Positions 61,557 to 64,000 of a stretch of DNA of 64,000 bases are shown in pieces. Numbering within the stretch: the first letter of the stretch is position 1; every line of letters starts with the position of its first letter. Source of the DNA: Clarkia xantiana subsp. parviflora (Eukaryota; Streptophyta; Magnoliopsida; Myrtales; Onagraceae); assembly GCA_036873135.1 (NCBI GenBank), contig JAPTYO010000017.1, forward strand, positions 10,912,001-10,976,000, in the 5' to 3' direction. The position numbers and the translations under genes were made by a program. The notes beneath the pieces are model-generated. The model had not been told where the DNA came from and did no database searches. It saw only the letters and a list, made by a program, of their open reading frames with translations.

Positions 61557-62931
61557 GAATTCTCCATCTTTCTTCGGGCGGGTACCTGGAGATACCTTGT
61601 CGTTCCATGACTGTCAGCACTTCCGCCATGGAGCAGTTGAGAGGAATATCAAGATCCTCCCGCTTATCTTTCCTTGAAGAACGCCTATCGTCCCTCCGAT
61701 CCGGACGGCCTCGATTCTTGCCACTATCGGGTTTACCCTTTGACTTACGATCGTCGAAAGGTTTAACCGACTGCTTCCCTTTGTTCGACTTTGGAGGCTC
61801 CAGTTCTCCCGCGGCTATCTTTGACTCCTGGACATCGATCTGCCGTTTCACCCTCTTCTGTAATGCCTCCATATTCCACACAGCTTTCTCAGCCACGCTG
61901 TGCATCAGGTCGGAACCATAGGGGGCCGTTAAGTTCCGAATAAAGGTACGAATGGTTTCGCCCTCTGAGATTTCCTCGTCTATCTCTGCTACGCTGGCTG
62001 TGTACCGCTGGTAATAATGAGCCAGCGATTCGTCGGGCCTCTGCACCACCTGGGTCAGGGACCTCACGCTCTTCAATAAACGCCTCCGACCCTGGTACTG
62101 CTGAATGAATCGGTCGTGCATGTCTGCCCAGCAGGTGATGTAGCCTGGGGGCAGACTAAAGAACCAGGTCAGGGCTCTTTCTCCCAGTGTGTTCGGGAAC
62201 AGCGTACACACTATTTCTTCACTTGGGGCTCTTCCCAGACACGCCATGAGGTGCTTCTGGACATGGCGAACTGGATCTCCTTCGCCATCATACTTCTTTA
62301 TCGTGGGGATGCCCAGCCCAGGCGGGGCTAGAGTGTCAATGAGTCGGGGGACGAAGGGATGAGTGGATCGATCCCTTAGCTCCGACACCAGCGACTTCTG
62401 CTCTCCCATACAGATGTTCACGATCTTTACCACCTGGTCGGGAGTGATGGGACCATTCAGGGGAATGGTCCTGTGCTGTACTGGTCCTGGCCCATCAACC
62501 ACGAACCTCTCCGGCTGACCGGTTGCCCTACCTCTGTCCTGGCCTCGGGGCGGGGCTTCCTGTGCGTTCCGACCCTCTGTTGGCGGGGCCGCTTCCTCCA
62601 ACGCGGGCATCTCCTCCTGCCTCCTCGCAGCCTCTCTCTGATCCAAGAGAGCCTCTACAGCCGCCAGAAACATGGGCATAGCTTCCGCCACGGCCCTCGT
62701 CAAGTCTGTAGCCGGGGGAGCCTCCTGCCCCCTATTGCCCTGGTGCTGAGGAGCAATATCTTCGGGATCTCCGTTGTGCCCCCCTGTCTGGGAGAGCTCA
62801 GCCGGAGGATGATTCTGGTTTTCCTCCTGTTCCGGTACTGAATCCAGATTCGTTGCAGCGGGGTGGCGGGAACCACCAGATTGTCCCTGTCTTCTGTTCT
62901 TGCCAGCCGCCATCGATCGAGTAGAAGGCAT
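61528..62931 (-). CDS. gag: Gag of element I (467 codons)
   Basis: Start chosen at ATG 62929-62931 (MPSTRSMAAGKN), since the open frame above it reaches into the LTR. A Gln/Pro/Glu-rich N-terminus is followed by THPFVPRLIDTLAPPG and the retrotransposon gag domain with LGERALTWFFSLPPGYI, WADMHDRFIQQY and a QRPDESLAHYYQRY block (roughly residues 190-330). A Lys/Arg-rich stretch leads to PLNCSMAEVLTVMERQG. The frame ends at TAG 61528-61530 before the zinc knuckle, which sits in the pol frame. So this Gag lacks its nucleic-acid knuckle unless ribosomes shift by one base near 61580. Gag assembles the particle that packages element RNA. Confidence 0.9.
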   Translation of the reverse strand: MPSTRSMAAGKNRRQGQSGGSRHPAATNLDSVPEQEENQNHPPAELSQTGGHNGDPEDIAPQHQGNRGQEAPPATDLTRAVAEAMPMFLAAVEALLDQREAARRQEEMPALEEAAPPTEGRNAQEAPPRGQDRGRATGQPERFVVDGPGPVQHRTIPLNGPITPDQVVKIVNICMGEQKSLVSELRDRSTHPFVPRLIDTLAPPGLGIPTIKKYDGEGDPVRHVQKHLMACLGRAPSEEIVCTLFPNTLGERALTWFFSLPPGYITCWADMHDRFIQQYQGRRRLLKSVRSLTQVVQRPDESLAHYYQRYTASVAEIDEEISEGETIRTFIRNLTAPYGSDLMHSVAEKAVWNMEALQKRVKRQIDVQESKIAAGELEPPKSNKGKQSVKPFDDRKSKGKPDSGKNRGRPDRRDDRRSSRKDKREDLDIPLNCSMAEVLTVMERQGISRYPPEERWRILGIPHGSLL

Positions 62932-62948
62932 ATCAGCTTTTTGTTTGA

Positions 62949-62966
62949 TTCCCACAGACGGCGCCA
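62949..62966 (-). other. Primer-binding site of element I
   Basis: The minus strand reads TGGCGCCGTCTGTGGGAA, one base inside the LTR end. It would pair with a tRNA ending GGCGCCA. Confidence 0.85.
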
Positions 62967-62967
62967 A

Positions 62968-63665
62968 TGTTGGATCACGATGGAACTCCGGTACGGACTT
63001 TGAAGGCAATCCTAGCTCCTTTGCTCCACGCAATCCTGCAAGAGGGGATAGACCGGGCGGTGACCCAGAATCCCTCTCCGATGCTTAAATGAGTATTCTC
63101 GTATGACTGGCAAGCAGTAATCTCAAAGTGTATTAAACTCAACGTAAGTCTTTTTGAGGTGATCTCCTGCCCTTTTATAGGCAAAGAGATGCCTCAGGTA
63201 CCTGGCGAACCGTTAGGGGTGGTTAGCCCGTATCCCGCATATCTCGGACGTGATCTCGCGTATCTCAGCCATGCCCCGCGTATCTCGGCCACGCTCCGTG
63301 TATCTTAACCACGTTCCGCGTATCTCGGCCACGCCCCGCATATCTTGGCCTTATCCTCTGATAACGAGTCCCGACTCCCGTCGGGGACTCCAGAGTTATC
63401 TCGTTGTGTCACTGCTCGGGGCCCCTCGTCATTGTGACAGGGCCAATCATTCTCAGGGATTCATCATCGGGGCCTACTTAAAGGCTTCTCATCGGGAGCT
63501 TCTAGCTCAACCGTCGGGACCGACTCTGTCGGGACCTTGGTTCGTCGGGACTCCCTTCGTCGGGACCCTTCTCCTAAGTCATCTTAACCTTCATTTTGGG
63601 CCTGGTGGGCCTGTTTGCCGTTTCCTCGCCGTTAAAGGGCCTGACGGCTGTAGTCGAACCCATCA
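62968..63665 (-). repeat. 5' LTR of element I (698 bp)
   Basis: The TATAAAA box (63173-63179, minus strand) would start the genomic RNA near 63145. U3 carries the same GGCCACGCCCCGCGTA repeats as the partner. The CTCCGATGC motif lies in R/U5. Confidence 0.95.
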
Positions 63666-64000
63666 GGGTGCATTCCACAGCTGCTACTTGGTTTTTCCCA
63701 AGGTAGGGTGCACTCCGCGACAGCTACTTGAAGTTTCCGAGGTAGGGAGAAGGCCAGAGGTCGGACGAGGCGACATACCCTTCCATGGCGTCGGTCAGAG
63801 GTCGGCGAGGCGACGTGCCTATCCATGTTGTTGCCACAACCTGGCGTTTTCAAGGTAGTGTGCCTCCTGCACCGCTACTTGGTTTTCCTCAAGGTAGAGT
63901 GTGTCTTGCGACCCGTATTTGGTTTTTCCCAAGGTAGAGTGTCTTCTTGGTACGTCTCTTGAACCTGTATATAGTCCATTACCTGTGAACACAATAATTG
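63666..64000 (-). other. Element H interior right of element I
   Basis: Starts with the second GGGTG copy. Degenerate repeats of GCTACTTGG...CAAGGTAGGGTG with GAGGTCGG-GAGGCGAC pieces. No gene. Confidence 0.65.

Larger units (their letters stand above)
52126..63665 (-). mobile_element. Element I: complete Ty3/gypsy element of the Tat (Retand-like) type
   Basis: The 698-bp LTRs at 52126-52823 and 62968-63665 are flanked by a perfect GGGTG duplication (52121-52125 and 63666-63670). I counted 9 mismatches between them. On the minus strand: LTR, TGGCGCC primer site, gag, protease-RT-RNase H-second RNase H-integrase, tandem array, antisense gene, polypurine tract, LTR. The second RNase H and the antisense gene beside the 3' LTR are marks of the Tat lineage. 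Pol has three in-frame stops and gag and pol are in different frames, so the copy is not autonomous now. Confidence 0.95.
50391..64000 (-). mobile_element. Element H: 3' end of a Tat-type gypsy element, split by I
   Basis: Its 3' LTR is 50391-51154. The polypurine tract next to it at 51155 (GACTCGGGGGCATG on the minus strand) shows minus orientation, with the body to the right. Body pieces are 51155-52125 and 63666-64000; no gag or pol is in view. Both pieces share a motif like GCTACTTGG...AAGGTAGGGTG, and I is inserted in one such copy. Confidence 0.8.

Overview
The window is plant nuclear DNA made almost entirely of nested LTR retrotransposons. The evidence is Ty1/copia elements primed by an initiator-Met-type site (TGGTATCAGAGC), Ty3/gypsy elements of the Tat type (a second RNase H, TGGCGCC-type primer sites, an antisense spliced gene beside the 3' LTR) and a foldback MITE with a 9-bp target duplication. 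I found no host gene, tRNA or rRNA that I can support. The nesting suits a repeat-rich intergenic or pericentromeric region of a flowering plant; the species cannot be told from the sequence.

Layout, with my own element letters. 1-1792: K, 5' end of a minus-strand gypsy element (gag, primer site, LTR), inserted in J. 1793-2577: J, minus-strand copia integrase remnant. 2578-17387: B, minus-strand copia, split by A (4956-13281, plus-strand copia with both LTRs). 17388-49210: C, plus-strand copia without its 5' LTR, split by E (18292-25610, minus-strand copia), F (26465-34558, minus-strand non-autonomous gypsy-like element with LTRs of about 1.47 kb), a palindromic MITE (35566-36287) and D (37142-45739, plus-strand copia with both LTRs). 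49211-50390: G, 3' end of another copia, cut by H. 50391-64000: H, 3' LTR and 3' region of a minus-strand Tat element, split by I (52126-63665), an 11.5-kb Tat element with 698-bp LTRs and a perfect GGGTG duplication. Perfect target duplications also support E (CATAT), F (GTGAT) and D (CATGA); A and the MITE have duplications with one mismatch.

How the parts relate. A, B, C and D are copies of one copia group with similar leaders, gag-like regions, integrase-linker-RT-RNase H order and 3' ends. Their integrase regions are degenerate and all carry a stop at the same codon, which is intact in J. This suggests they descend from an integrase-dead ancestor and were moved in trans. Every readable reverse transcriptase box is damaged or non-canonical. 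Element I is the youngest complete insertion (9 mismatches counted by eye between its 698-bp LTRs), but its pol has three in-frame stops and gag and pol lie in different frames. On its opposite strand, next to the 3' LTR, I carries a multi-exon antisense gene with its own TATA box, followed by a 75-bp tandem array.
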